Source of the DNA: Croceibacterium mercuriale
GTDB taxonomy: Bacteria; Pseudomonadota; Alphaproteobacteria; Sphingomonadales; Sphingomonadaceae
DNA length: 64,000 nucleotides
Direction of reading: 5' to 3'
NCBI RefSeq assembly: GCF_000802385.1
Contig: NZ_JTDN01000001.1
Span: 937,501 to 1,001,500, forward strand
Shown here piece after piece: positions 1 through 8,166 of the stretch (the first letter of the stretch is position 1; each line of letters begins with the position of its first letter). The notes below the pieces were generated by a model that did no database searches, had not been told where the DNA came from, and saw only the letters and a list, made by a program, of their open reading frames with translations. Both the position numbers and the translations under genes were made by a program.

Positions 1-1
1 T

Positions 2-100
2 GTCGTCGGAGACGGCTGGTACTGGGTCAACAAGCGCGGCGAACGGTCTGGCAGTCAGGGCCATGCAATCACTTTCGACCGGCTGGACGTGCGCCAGTAG
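2..100 (+). CDS. C-terminal end of an unidentified protein (partial)
   Basis: An open frame enters from the left edge and ends at the TAG at 98-100. The 32 visible residues are rich in Gly, Trp and charged residues and finish LDVRQ. This is too short to assign to a family. The frame has no stop before the window edge, and the next gene lies on the opposite strand with its stop only 14 bases away, so the two genes converge. Confidence 0.45.
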   Translation, partial: VVGDGWYWVNKRGERSGSQGHAITFDRLDVRQ

Positions 101-114
101 CACTACGTCCGCCG

Positions 115-1008
115 TCACGCAGCGGGCACCTGCAATGCGTCGATCAGCGCGCGCAGGGCCGGCGTGACCTGCCGGCTGGGGTAATACAGGTAGCATCCCG
201 CGAAGCTGGGGCACCATTCGTCCAGCACCTGGATCAGCCGCCCATCGGCGATCTCGTCAGCGACATCTGCCTCCAGCATGTAGCCGAGCCCGGCGCCGCC
301 CCGCACCGCCGCCGCCGACAGTATCTCGTCATTGACGATCAGCTGCCCTTCCGGCCGGACCCGTACCTCGCGGCCGTCATGCTCGAACTCCCACGGCAGC
401 AGGCCGCCGCCGCCGAGCAGCCGGTAATTGACGCAGCGATGCTGCGCCAGGTCGGCCGGCGTTGCCGGTCGCGGATTTCGTTCGAAGTAAGCGGGGGTGC
501 CCACCACCACCGTACGGAGGTCCGGTCCGACGCGGACGGCCACCATGTCCCGCTCGACCGACTCGCCGAAGCGGATGCCGGCATCGAACCCGTTTGCGAC
601 CAGATCGATCAGGCGATCGTCCACGATCACCTCCAGCAGGATATCGGGATGATCTTGCAGGAACCGGGGCATGGCGGGTGCCAGCACCATTCGTGCGGCC
701 GAACAGAAGGTCGTGACCCGCAGCGTGCCCGATGGCGCCCCGCGCCAGTCGGCCAAGGCCGACAGGCCGCGTGCGACCTCCGCCAGCGCGGGATCGAGCG
801 AGCGCAGCAGACGCTCCCCCGCCGGCGTCGGCGCAACGCTGCGGGTGGTGCGGGCAAGCAGACGGACCCCCAGCCGCTGCTCCAGCCCACGCATCGCGTG
901 GCTGAGTGCCGAGGGTGACAGGCGCAGCTCGGCTGCGGCCCGGGTGAAGCTGCGGGCTCGTGCCACCGCGGCGAAGGCTGCCAGATCATCCAGTTCACCG
1001 CGCTTCAT
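115..1008 (-). CDS. LysR-family transcriptional regulator
   Basis: This is a 297-residue DNA-binding regulator. The N-terminal winged helix-turn-helix spans about residues 5-62 (FAAVARARSFTRAAAEL, then the recognition helix LSPSALSHAMRGLE). It is followed by a linker helix and the periplasmic-binding-protein-like effector domain from about residue 88. I chose the ATG at 1008 rather than one 12 codons upstream because AAGGA lies 9 bases before it and the usual LysR N-terminus begins just after it. The gene is divergent from an aldo/keto reductase, the classical layout for a LysR protein controlling its neighbour. The effector is not evident from sequence. Confidence 0.93.
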   Translation of the reverse strand: MKRGELDDLAAFAAVARARSFTRAAAELRLSPSALSHAMRGLEQRLGVRLLARTTRSVAPTPAGERLLRSLDPALAEVARGLSALADWRGAPSGTLRVTTFCSAARMVLAPAMPRFLQDHPDILLEVIVDDRLIDLVANGFDAGIRFGESVERDMVAVRVGPDLRTVVVGTPAYFERNPRPATPADLAQHRCVNYRLLGGGGLLPWEFEHDGREVRVRPEGQLIVNDEILSAAAVRGGAGLGYMLEADVADEIADGRLIQVLDEWCPSFAGCYLYYPSRQVTPALRALIDALQVPAA

Positions 1009-1078
1009 TGCTGCATGTCCTTCACAAGGCCTTGCCGGTTGCACCCTCTAATCGCGGGGCACGTCACCCGCTACCTTC

Positions 1079-1094
1079 CCGTTATTGAAAACGG
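1079..1094. promoter_or_regulatory. Inverted repeat in the LysR/aldo-keto reductase intergenic region
   Basis: CCGTT at 1079-1083 and AACGG at 1090-1094 form a perfect 5-bp inverted repeat with a 6-bp spacer, ending 10 bases before the reductase ATG. It could be an operator for the divergent LysR protein or a small hairpin over the ribosome-binding site. It is short, so chance is possible. Confidence 0.3.
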
Positions 1095-1104
1095 AGATTC
1101 AACA

Positions 1105-2202
1105 ATGGACCTGACACACTATCGCACCCTGGGCCGGTCGGGTCTGGCGGTCAGCCCTTTTGCACTGGGTACCATGACCTTTGGCACCGGCCGCTGGGGT
1201 ACGGACGAGGCAACATCGCGCGCGATCTTCGAAGCCTATGTCGATGCGGGCGGCAATTTCGTCGATACTGCCGATGTGTATTCCGGCGGCGCGGGCGAAC
1301 AGATGCTCGGCCGCCTCGTCGCCGAGCGCGGCCTGCGAGACCGGCTGGTGATCGCCACCAAGTCCGGCTTCGCCCGGACGCAGGGCACACCCCTGGCCGG
1401 CGGCAATAGCGCCCGCAACATCCGCGACGGCATCGAAGGATCATTGCGGCGGCTCGGCACCGACTACATCGACATGTACTGGACCCATGTGTGGGACCGT
1501 ACCACCCCGCCGGAGGAAGTGCTGCGCGGGCTGACCGATGCGGTACGCCGGGGCGAGATCCTGTATTACGGCTTCTCCAATGCGCCTGCCTGGTACGTCG
1601 CGCAGATCGCGACGCTGGCCCGTGCTCACGGACTGCCGCAGCCGGTCGGCTTGCAGTACAGCTATTCCCTGATCGATCGCGGGGTCGAGCTGGAGGTGGT
1701 GCCTGCGGGGCGGTCGCTGGGGCTGGGGACGGTCGCGTGGAGCCCGCTTGGCGCAGGGCTGCTCACCGGCAAATACGGGCGGGACAAGCTGGCGAGCCAA
1801 GGCGGTGCCGGCAGCCTGCCCGATAGCGCCGGAGGGGTGCCGGAAGGTGGCAGCGACGGAAGGCTGAACGGCGACAATCCGTTCGGCGGCATGCTGTTCA
1901 CGGAGCAGAACTTCGCCGTGGTCGATGTCGTGCGCGCGGTCGCGGCGGAGCTCGGGCGTCCGATGGCGCAGGTCGCGCTGGCCTGGCTAGTGAACCGGCC
2001 GGGCGTCTCGTCAGTGCTGATCGGTGCCAGCCGGGCGGAACAGCTGCACCAGAACCTGGCCGCGCTCGATATCGTGCTGGATGCCGACCATCAGGCGCGG
2101 CTCGATGCGGCAGGCGCGCTGCCGCTGTTGAACCCGTATTTCATCTTCGACCTGCCGCGGCCCGTCATCTTCGGCGGTCAGGATGTTCAGCCCTGGCGCT
2201 AG
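1105..2202 (+). CDS. Aldo/keto reductase
   Basis: This is a 365-residue NADPH-dependent carbonyl reductase of the aldo/keto reductase superfamily, the branch usually annotated as potassium-channel-beta/YajO-like. The catalytic tetrad is visible as Asp54 and Tyr59 (DTADVYSGG), Lys86 (ATKSGF) and His128 (YWTHVWD). The cofactor region follows as WSPLGAGLLTGKYG and, near the C-terminus, SSVLIGASRAEQL. The ATG at 1105 is preferred over one 30 codons upstream, because it is preceded by GGAG and the protein then starts at the conserved MDLTHYRTLG segment. It is transcribed divergently from a LysR regulator that probably controls it. The substrate is unknown. Confidence 0.93.
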   Translation: MDLTHYRTLGRSGLAVSPFALGTMTFGTGRWGTDEATSRAIFEAYVDAGGNFVDTADVYSGGAGEQMLGRLVAERGLRDRLVIATKSGFARTQGTPLAGGNSARNIRDGIEGSLRRLGTDYIDMYWTHVWDRTTPPEEVLRGLTDAVRRGEILYYGFSNAPAWYVAQIATLARAHGLPQPVGLQYSYSLIDRGVELEVVPAGRSLGLGTVAWSPLGAGLLTGKYGRDKLASQGGAGSLPDSAGGVPEGGSDGRLNGDNPFGGMLFTEQNFAVVDVVRAVAAELGRPMAQVALAWLVNRPGVSSVLIGASRAEQLHQNLAALDIVLDADHQARLDAAGALPLLNPYFIFDLPRPVIFGGQDVQPWR

Positions 2203-2271
2203 AAGCAGGTGCGCCGGAAGCTATCGCGGATCTCCTCCATGGAAGTTTCCGGCCGCGCCCGCACTCTGCCG

Positions 2272-2667
2272 TCAGGCCTGCGGGATCCGGGCAATCACCT
2301 TGATCTCGAAATCGAAGCCCGCCAGCCAGGTCACGCCTACTGCAGTCCAGTTGGGGAAGGGCGGTCGGGCGAAGATATCGTTCTTGACCTTCATCACCGT
2401 CGGAAACTGCTGTTCGGGATCGGTGTGGAATGTGGTGACGTCCACCAGATCGTCGAGCCCGCATCCGGCCGTCTGCAGCACGCCTTGCAGATTGGCGAAG
2501 GCGCGACGCACCTGCGCCTCGAAGTCCGGCTCGGGCGAGCCGTCCGCGCGGCTGCCGACCTGGCCGGAGACGAACAGCAGGTCGCCGGACCGGATTGCCG
2601 CCGAGTAGCCGTGCTGTTCGTACAGGGCATGGCGATCTGGCGGGAAGATGATCTGGCGGTCTGACAT
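2272..2667 (-). CDS. RidA-family protein (YjgF/YER057c/UK114)
   Basis: This 131-residue protein has the RidA fold signature (LLFVSGQVG near residue 33; FANLQGVLQTAG; VDVTTFHTD). RidA proteins are trimers, and many hydrolyse reactive enamine/imine intermediates. The Arg that binds the substrate carboxylate in true RidA, in the segment before the last strands, is not present: the corresponding stretch reads PNWTAVGVTWL. It therefore probably belongs to a Rid subfamily without classical imine deaminase activity. AAAGGA lies 6 bases before the ATG. The gene is divergent from a TetR regulator, and two near-identical operator-like palindromes lie between them. Confidence 0.92.
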   Translation of the reverse strand: MSDRQIIFPPDRHALYEQHGYSAAIRSGDLLFVSGQVGSRADGSPEPDFEAQVRRAFANLQGVLQTAGCGLDDLVDVTTFHTDPEQQFPTVMKVKNDIFARPPFPNWTAVGVTWLAGFDFEIKVIARIPQA

Positions 2668-2721
2668 CGATGTTCCTTTCTCTGTGCGACGGCGACGATC
2701 AGAAATGCTCCGCCGTCATGT

Positions 2722-2740
2722 CACATGCGTCATGTATGTG
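2722..2740. promoter_or_regulatory. Candidate TetR operator 1
   Basis: A 19-bp imperfect palindrome reading CACATGCGTCATGTATGTG. It matches the second copy at 2771-2789 at 16 of 19 positions. It lies 55 bases upstream of the rid start codon, in the divergent region with the TetR gene. Confidence 0.6.
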
Positions 2741-2770
2741 AATAGGTGTTGCGAGCAGGCCGGTCAATGC

Positions 2771-2789
2771 CACATACATCATGTATCTG
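2771..2789. promoter_or_regulatory. Candidate TetR operator 2
   Basis: A 19-bp palindrome reading CACATACATCATGTATCTG, with the core ATACAT-C-ATGTAT perfectly symmetric. It is offset from operator 1 by 49 bp and ends 14 bases before the TetR start codon. This fits autorepression and joint control of the divergent rid gene. Confidence 0.65.
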
Positions 2790-2803
2790 GTTTGGAGAGC
2801 GAG

Positions 2804-3403
2804 ATGAGTGCCGGCAGGCGCGCGCAGAGCACGCAGGAGAACCGCGCCCGGATGGTCACCGCGGCGCGCAAGGCCTTTGCCGCCAACGGCTATGTCGCGG
2901 CATCAATGGACGACCTCACCGCCGATGCCGGCCTGAGCCGCGGCGCGCTGTATCACGGCTTCGGCGGCAAGGCGGGCCTGCTTGCCGTCGTGGTCGAGCA
3001 GATCGACAGCGAGATGGCTGCACGGGCCCAGCAGGCTGGCGCTGCGCAGCCTGACAGGTGGAACGCTCTGCTGGCCGAAGCGGCGGCCTATATCGAGATG
3101 GCGCTGGAGCCGGAGATCCGCCGCATCGTGCTGCTGGACGGTCCGGCGATCCTGGGCGATCCGTCGCTCTGGCCCAGCCAGAATGCCTGCCTCGCGCTGA
3201 CGCGTTCTGCTGTCGCCGACCTGATCGCGGATGGGACCATGCAGCGGGTTGACGTGGAGGCCGCCGCGCGCCTGCTGAACGGCGCCGCGCTGAACGCGGC
3301 ATTGTGGCTGGCGTCGAGCGAGGATCCGCAGCGGCAGCTGCCCGATGCCATCGCAGCCTTCCGCATCATGGCATCGGGCTTCCTCCAGGACTCCCGCCGC
3401 TGA
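2804..3403 (+). CDS. TetR/AcrR-family transcriptional regulator
   Basis: This is a 199-residue repressor. The N-terminal TetR DNA-binding domain occupies about residues 15-65 (VTAARKAFAANGYVAASMDDL, then the recognition helix GLSRGALYHGFGGKAGLL). The all-helical C-terminal ligand domain follows. The ATG at 2804 has GGAGAG just upstream and lies directly after the second operator-like palindrome, so an upstream in-frame start at 2648 is unlikely. Neighbours suggest control of itself and of the RidA-like gene. The inducer is unknown. Confidence 0.92.
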   Translation: MSAGRRAQSTQENRARMVTAARKAFAANGYVAASMDDLTADAGLSRGALYHGFGGKAGLLAVVVEQIDSEMAARAQQAGAAQPDRWNALLAEAAAYIEMALEPEIRRIVLLDGPAILGDPSLWPSQNACLALTRSAVADLIADGTMQRVDVEAAARLLNGAALNAALWLASSEDPQRQLPDAIAAFRIMASGFLQDSRR

Positions 3404-3435
3404 ACCGCTGCGGTGGCGCCACGTTGCGCCACCGA

Positions 3436-4200
3436 TCAGTCGCCTCCGGTTTCCCTCGCCGGGTGGTTAAGTGCGGCCAGCGCCTGCCCGAACCGGTCTT
3501 CCTTCTCGGCATTGCGGAGGAAGTTGACCCGTTGCACCAGGATCTCGGGCGGGGTGGGTACCTGGGAGAACAGGCTCATCACCTCCGCCACGAACGCCTC
3601 CAGCGGCAGGTAGCCCTTGCGGGTCTCCTGCCCAGGCGTCAGGCCGGTCTGGACTGCGGGCGGCACCAGCTCGATCACTTCGACCTTGCCGCGCAGCGCC
3701 TCTCGCAGCGACACGGTATAGGAGTGGATGGCGGCCTTGGTCGCATTGTAGGTCGGCGTTGCCAGCATCGGCACGAACGCCAGGCCGGAGCTGACATTGA
3801 TGATCGCGGCGTCCGGCCGGGCCACCAGATGATCGACCAGCGCGTTGGTTAGCCGGATCGGGCCAAGCAGGTTCGTGGCGATCGTCGCCTCCGCATCGGC
3901 AAGGTTGCGGGTCCGGTCCAGCTGCTCGGTCCGCATGATGCCTGCATTGTTGAACAGCACGTTCACCGCGGGATGATCCGCCAGCAGGCGCCGGGTAAAA
4001 TCGGCCACTCCTGCCGCGTCCTCTACGTCAAGCTCGATCGCGTGCATGTTCGGACGGCCGGCAATGGCGCTTTCCAGCGCCTCCCGTCGTCGTCCGGCGA
4101 TGATGACCGTGTTGCCGGCATCATGGAACCGCTGCGCCAGCGCTTCGCCGATGCCTGAGCCTCCGCCGGTGACAAGGATGGTGTTGCCGCTCGTCTTCAT
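3436..4200 (-). CDS. SDR-family oxidoreductase (DltE-like)
   Basis: This is a 254-residue short-chain dehydrogenase/reductase. The nucleotide-binding motif TGGGSGIG is at residues 11-18, NNAGIM is present, and the catalytic Ser and Tyr-x3-Lys are in NVSSGLAF and YNATKAA. The motif order and length are typical of the classical SDR group resembling DltE (YP_... numbering not assignable by eye). The start at 4200 has GGAG 8 bases upstream. The gene follows a CPBP-type membrane protease after 44 bases on the same strand and is probably co-transcribed with it. The substrate cannot be inferred. Confidence 0.92.
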   Translation of the reverse strand: MKTSGNTILVTGGGSGIGEALAQRFHDAGNTVIIAGRRREALESAIAGRPNMHAIELDVEDAAGVADFTRRLLADHPAVNVLFNNAGIMRTEQLDRTRNLADAEATIATNLLGPIRLTNALVDHLVARPDAAIINVSSGLAFVPMLATPTYNATKAAIHSYTVSLREALRGKVEVIELVPPAVQTGLTPGQETRKGYLPLEAFVAEVMSLFSQVPTPPEILVQRVNFLRNAEKEDRFGQALAALNHPARETGGD

Positions 4201-4244
4201 GCTGTGCTCTCCATGTGTGTATGCCGTGACAGGATCAGCCGAGG

Positions 4245-4955
4245 TCAGGCCGCTTGCGCCATGACCATGACCGGGATGGTCGGCAGGTTGTAGACGATGT
4301 GCGCCATCGTGCCGGGCCAGACCGAACGGGTACGCCGGAACAGGTCGCCGGCAACCAGCCCCAGCAGCAGGGCAACCGGCAGGACGATGTTGATGCCATG
4401 CATCAGGGCGAAGATCACCGCCCCGCCAACCACCCCGACCAGCGCGCCGAACCGCAGCAGCCCGTTCGTCACAACGCCGCGGAACAGGAACTCCTCCCCT
4501 ACCGGCGTCAGGATGCCCAGCAGGATCGTTGCCGTGACCAGTTGCGCGGTTCCTCCGCTGCCGCCGGTGGCGTAGATCTCCTGCGGGCTGGCCGGCAGTC
4601 CGATCGCGGACCCCCCCAGCAGGACCAGCAATCCCTTCGCCAGGAAGGCGACGATCCCGGCGCCTGCACCGATCAGCAGCCAACGCCGGGCAACCGGACG
4701 GACGCCGTAGAATGCCGGGGCCCGGCGGCGCAGCACCCAGGCCGCGCCGAAGCCGGCAAAGCCGGCGAGCGCGGACCATCCGGTCAGCAGCAGGCCCGGC
4801 ATCGCAGGCGGCAGCCCTGTCCGGAGCAGCAGGATGGCGCCGCCAAACCCGACCAGTGCCATGCCGGCGAGGCCTGCCGCGATCTCCGCCAGCGACGGAT
4901 GCATGGTTGCGCGGCCGTCATCCATCATGTCGGATTTGGCAGCTATCAAGATCAT
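4245..4955 (-). CDS. CPBP-family intramembrane glutamic protease
   Basis: This is a 236-residue polytopic membrane protein. The CPBP (Abi/Rce1-type) motifs are visible: GEEFLFRG (the EExxxR motif), then FALMHGIN (His), and AHIVYN near the C-terminus (HxxxN). Several hydrophobic helices surround these motifs, as the family requires, so the active site lies within the membrane. AGGAG is close to the ATG at 4955. It is the first gene of an apparent two-gene unit with the SDR oxidoreductase and is divergent from pncB. Known family members process prenylated or peptide substrates or take part in bacteriocin self-immunity; the substrate here is unknown. Confidence 0.9.
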   Translation of the reverse strand: MILIAAKSDMMDDGRATMHPSLAEIAAGLAGMALVGFGGAILLLRTGLPPAMPGLLLTGWSALAGFAGFGAAWVLRRRAPAFYGVRPVARRWLLIGAGAGIVAFLAKGLLVLLGGSAIGLPASPQEIYATGGSGGTAQLVTATILLGILTPVGEEFLFRGVVTNGLLRFGALVGVVGGAVIFALMHGINIVLPVALLLGLVAGDLFRRTRSVWPGTMAHIVYNLPTIPVMVMAQAA

Positions 4956-5176
4956 CGACTCCTACGGGCGTGCATGGCTCGCATCGTAAACTCGGAAGGC
5001 GGCGAATGGTTCGTCGCCGGGCTGTTCGGCGTGCGAAGACGGCCGGGCACGCCGGCCGGTAGCACGACCAGCTTGCAGAAGACCCGGCCCTTTGCTGCGG
5101 TCGTGGCGTTGTCATGCCGGGGGATTGCCGGCGACGGCAGTGCCCGCCTTTTCCCTGTTACCGTCGAGGATCGATC
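4956..5176 (+). other. pncB leader with consecutive hairpins
   Basis: This 221-base region separates the divergent CPBP and pncB genes. It has three GC-rich inverted repeats. GGCGGCGAA (4998-5006) pairs with TTCGTCGCC (5010-5018) across a 3-base loop with one G-T pair. GGCCGG (5041-5046) pairs with CCGGCC (5052-5057). GCCGG/CCGGC lies near 5118-5134. No known riboswitch was recognised, and no open frame is convincing. It may be a structured 5' UTR or spacer palindromes. Confidence 0.4.
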
Positions 5177-6481
5177 GTGCCCGTCACCGACATCGCCACC
5201 CGCGTCTATGACCATGGCTGGCGCCTCGACCCTGTCGTGCGCAGCCTGCTGGACACCGACTTCTACAAGCTGCCGATGCTGCAGATGATCCGGCACCTGC
5301 ATCCGGAGGTGCAGGCGACCTTCTCGCTGATCAACCGCACCACATCCGTCAGGCTGGCGGAGACGGTCGATGAAGCGGAGCTGCGCGAGCAGCTCGACCA
5401 TGCCCGGACGTTGCGGTTCTCCAAGAAGGAGCTGATCTGGCTGGCGGGCAACAACTTCTACGGCAAGCGGCGCATGTTCGCGCCCGAGTTCATCGACTGG
5501 CTCGCGACCTTTCAGCTGTCCGATTACGAACTCCGGACAGTGGATGGACAGTTCGAGCTGACCTTCAGTGGTCCCTGGACCCATACTACCATGTGGGAGA
5601 TCCCGGCACTCACGATCCTCAACGAACTGCGGTCCCGCATGGCGCTGAAGGGCAAGGGCCGCTTCGAGCTCGATGTGCTCTATGCCCGCGCCAAGGCGAA
5701 GCTGTGGAGCAAGGTCGAGCAGTTGCGCACGCTTCCCGACCTCGTCCTCTCCGACTTCGGCACCCGCCGCCGACACAGCTTCCTGTGGCAGCGATGGTGT
5801 GTGGAGGCGTTGCGGGAAGGGCTGGGCTCCCGCTTCGTCGGCAGCTCGAACGTCCTGCTGGCGATGGACAACGATCTGGAGGCGATCGGGACCAATGCGC
5901 ATGAACTGCCCATGGTTCTGGCGGCTCTGGCGCAAGACGATGCCGGTGTCGCAGCAGCGCCGTACCGGGTGCTGGAGGAGTGGCAGGCGCATTATGACGG
6001 CAATCTGCTGGTCGTGCTGCCCGATGCGTTCGGCACCACCGCCTTTCTGCGCGATGCGCCAAAATGGCTGGCGGACTGGACCGGGTTCCGCCCGGACTCG
6101 ATGCCGCCGATCGAAGGGGGCGAGCAGATCATGGCCTGGTGGCAGGCGCACGGCCGTGATCCCGCCACCAAGCTGCTCATCTTCTCCGACGCCATGGACG
6201 TCGACAGCATCCAGGCGACCTACCGCCATTTTCAAGGCCGGGTACGGATGAGCTTCGGCTGGGGTACCAATCTCACCAATGATTTTCGTGGCTGCGATCC
6301 TGCGGGCGGTACCGGTCTGGAGCCGATCTCACTGGTGGCCAAGGTAACCAGCGCCAATGGCCGCCCGGTGGTGAAGCTGTCCGACAATCCGGCCAAGGCG
6401 ACCGGTGATCCGGCCGAGATTGCGCGATACCTGCGGATCTTCGGGCGGGACGGGCGCGTGGAGCAGATGCCGGTGGTCTGA
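5177..6481 (+). CDS. pncB: Nicotinate phosphoribosyltransferase
   Basis: This enzyme joins nicotinate and PRPP to give nicotinate mononucleotide, the committed step of the Preiss-Handler NAD salvage route. The 434-residue protein has the family N-terminus [11 protein letters not shown] and the segment [11 protein letters not shown], carrying the His that is transiently phosphorylated. SSNVLLAM and [10 protein letters not shown] further on belong to the phosphate-binding part. The GTG at 5177 is chosen because GAGGA lies 7 bases upstream and the conserved N-terminus follows; frames upstream are not conserved-looking. Downstream lie a histidine phosphatase and the NAD(P)HX dehydratase gene, giving an NAD-themed cluster. 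Confidence 0.95.
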   Translation: MPVTDIATRVYDHGWRLDPVVRSLLDTDFYKLPMLQMIRHLHPEVQATFSLINRTTSVRLAETVDEAELREQLDHARTLRFSKKELIWLAGNNFYGKRRMFAPEFIDWLATFQLSDYELRTVDGQFELTFSGPWTHTTMWEIPALTILNELRSRMALKGKGRFELDVLYARAKAKLWSKVEQLRTLPDLVLSDFGTRRRHSFLWQRWCVEALREGLGSRFVGSSNVLLAMDNDLEAIGTNAHELPMVLAALAQDDAGVAAAPYRVLEEWQAHYDGNLLVVLPDAFGTTAFLRDAPKWLADWTGFRPDSMPPIEGGEQIMAWWQAHGRDPATKLLIFSDAMDVDSIQATYRHFQGRVRMSFGWGTNLTNDFRGCDPAGGTGLEPISLVAKVTSANGRPVVKLSDNPAKATGDPAEIARYLRIFGRDGRVEQMPVV

Positions 6482-6511
6482 TCGGCGACCCTCCGATTGC
6501 TGGCCGCAACC

Positions 6512-7300
6512 ATGGCCGGCCTGCGTCGTTGGACATGGATGATCGCATCCTGGCCATCCCGATTGTGGATCATCCGCCACGGCGAAAGTGCCGGCAATGT
6601 CGCGCGCGCCGCCGCCTATGCCGCCGGGGCCGAGCGGATCGACGTGACGCTGCGTGACATGGACGTGCCGCTGTCGCCGAACGGATGCGAGCAGGCGGCG
6701 GCACTCGGCCGGTGGTTCGCGCGCCGGCCGGTCGAGGAACGTCCGGAAGTGCTGCTCGCCTCGCCCTACCTGCGTGCGCGGGACACGGCACGCCTGTTCC
6801 AGGAGGCGGGTGGCTGCGATGCTGCCGAGCCGATCTGCCTGGACGAGCGGCTGCGCGAAAAGGAGTTCGGCATCCTCGACGGGCTTACCACCGCCGGGAT
6901 CGCGCGGCACGAGCCGCAGCAGGCGGAAGCGCGCCGCAGCCTGGGGAAGTTCTACCATCGCCCACCCGGCGGGGAGAGCTGGTGCGACGTGATCCTGCGG
7001 TTGCGATCGCTGATGGACACGGTTGCGCTGCATCATGCCGGACGTCCGGTGATGATCTTCGCGCACCAGGTGGTCGTGCTCTGCCTGCGCTACGTGCTGG
7101 AGGGCATGGACGAGGAACAGATCCTGGCGATCGACCGCACGGGCAACATCGGCAATTGCGCGATCACCGAATATCGCTTCGACGCGGCGGGGGGCAAGGA
7201 TGGCGGCATGGTGCTGACCCGCTTCAACGCCACCGCCGCGCTGGACGGCGAGGAGGCGCTGCCCACTGCCGAGCCGCGCCACCGGCTGCCTCCGGCATGA
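6512..7300 (+). CDS. Histidine phosphatase family protein
   Basis: This is a phosphoglycerate-mutase-like phosphatase of about 262 residues. The signature RHGESAGN places the catalytic His near residue 22. The later features SPYLRARDTA, the acid region EKEFG and the second His in IFAHQVV match branch 1 of the superfamily. The start is uncertain: ATG codons at 6512 and 6539 and a TTG at 6497 are in frame, and none has a strong ribosome site. The gene follows pncB by about 30 bases and its stop overlaps the NAD(P)HX dehydratase start as ATGA, so the three are probably translated together. The substrate is unknown; context hints at a link to NAD or nucleotide metabolism. Confidence 0.88.
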   Translation: MAGLRRWTWMIASWPSRLWIIRHGESAGNVARAAAYAAGAERIDVTLRDMDVPLSPNGCEQAAALGRWFARRPVEERPEVLLASPYLRARDTARLFQEAGGCDAAEPICLDERLREKEFGILDGLTTAGIARHEPQQAEARRSLGKFYHRPPGGESWCDVILRLRSLMDTVALHHAGRPVMIFAHQVVVLCLRYVLEGMDEEQILAIDRTGNIGNCAITEYRFDAAGGKDGGMVLTRFNATAALDGEEALPTAEPRHRLPPA

Positions 7301-8166
7301 CCTCGCTCGATGCAGTCTGGCGCGGCGATCACCCGCTGCCGCCAGTTGCGGCAGACAGCACGAAGAAGAGCCGTGGCCGGGTGCTGGTCATCGGCGGGGC
7401 GCAGCGCCTGCCCGGCGCCATCCGCCTGACCGGCGAGGCAGCCCTGCGGGTCGGTGCCGGCCGGGTACGCATCGCCACCCTGCAGTCCCACGCCGCCATG
7501 CTGGGCATGTTCTTCCCGGAGGCCGGCATTATCGGACTGCCGGAACAGGACGGTGAACTGATGCCGGGTCCGCCGGAGCTGCTGGCCGGGCAGGTGGTGG
7601 CGCACAACGCGGTAGTTCTAGGGCCGGGCATGGCCGACAAAGGGGCGGCCGCGCGGCTGATTACGGCACTGGGCCTCGTGTCGGCCCCCGACACGGCCCT
7701 GCTGCTGGACGCGGCGGCCGTGGCATGCGCCGCGCCGCTGCGTGACCAGTTGCGAGGCTATGCCGAACGGCTGGTGCTGACACCGCACGCCGGCGAGATG
7801 GCCGCGCTTTCCGGTCTGGGCGAGGCGGAGGTCACCGCCAACCCGGCTTCGGTCGCGCAGAAGATGGCCGAGCGGTTCGACGCGATCGTGGCGCTGAAGG
7901 GACCGGAAACGGTGATCGCCGAGCCGGATGGTGCGCTGCTGCACTTCCGTAGCGAGTGTGCCGGGCTGGCCACCGCCGGTTCCGGCGATGTGCTGGCGGG
8001 GATCATCGGCGGGCTGCTGGCGCGCGGGGCCGATCCGCTGGCGGCAACCGCCTGGGGCGTCTGGCTGCATGCCGAAGCCGGCCATGCCTGTGCTGTCAGG
8101 ATCGGCCCGGTCGGCTTCCTGGCACGCGACCTGCTGGGCGAGGTGCCCGGCCTGCTGCCCCGGTGA
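7297..8166 (+). CDS. nnrD: ADP-dependent NAD(P)H-hydrate dehydratase
   Basis: This 289-residue repair enzyme dehydrates damaged NAD(P)HX back to NAD(P)H using ADP. The YjeF C-terminal/ribokinase-like fold is seen from KSRGRVLVIGG, the glycine-rich ALRVGAGRVRIA, LTPHAGEMAAL and the catalytic GSGDVLAGIIGGLLARG near the end. There is no N-terminal epimerase domain, so the NnrE partner must be encoded elsewhere. The start ATG overlaps the upstream phosphatase stop by 4 bases (ATGA). It is convergent with the Gre-family gene, whose stop is directly adjacent. Confidence 0.92.
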   Translation: MTSLDAVWRGDHPLPPVAADSTKKSRGRVLVIGGAQRLPGAIRLTGEAALRVGAGRVRIATLQSHAAMLGMFFPEAGIIGLPEQDGELMPGPPELLAGQVVAHNAVVLGPGMADKGAAARLITALGLVSAPDTALLLDAAAVACAAPLRDQLRGYAERLVLTPHAGEMAALSGLGEAEVTANPASVAQKMAERFDAIVALKGPETVIAEPDGALLHFRSECAGLATAGSGDVLAGIIGGLLARGADPLAATAWGVWLHAEAGHACAVRIGPVGFLARDLLGEVPGLLPR

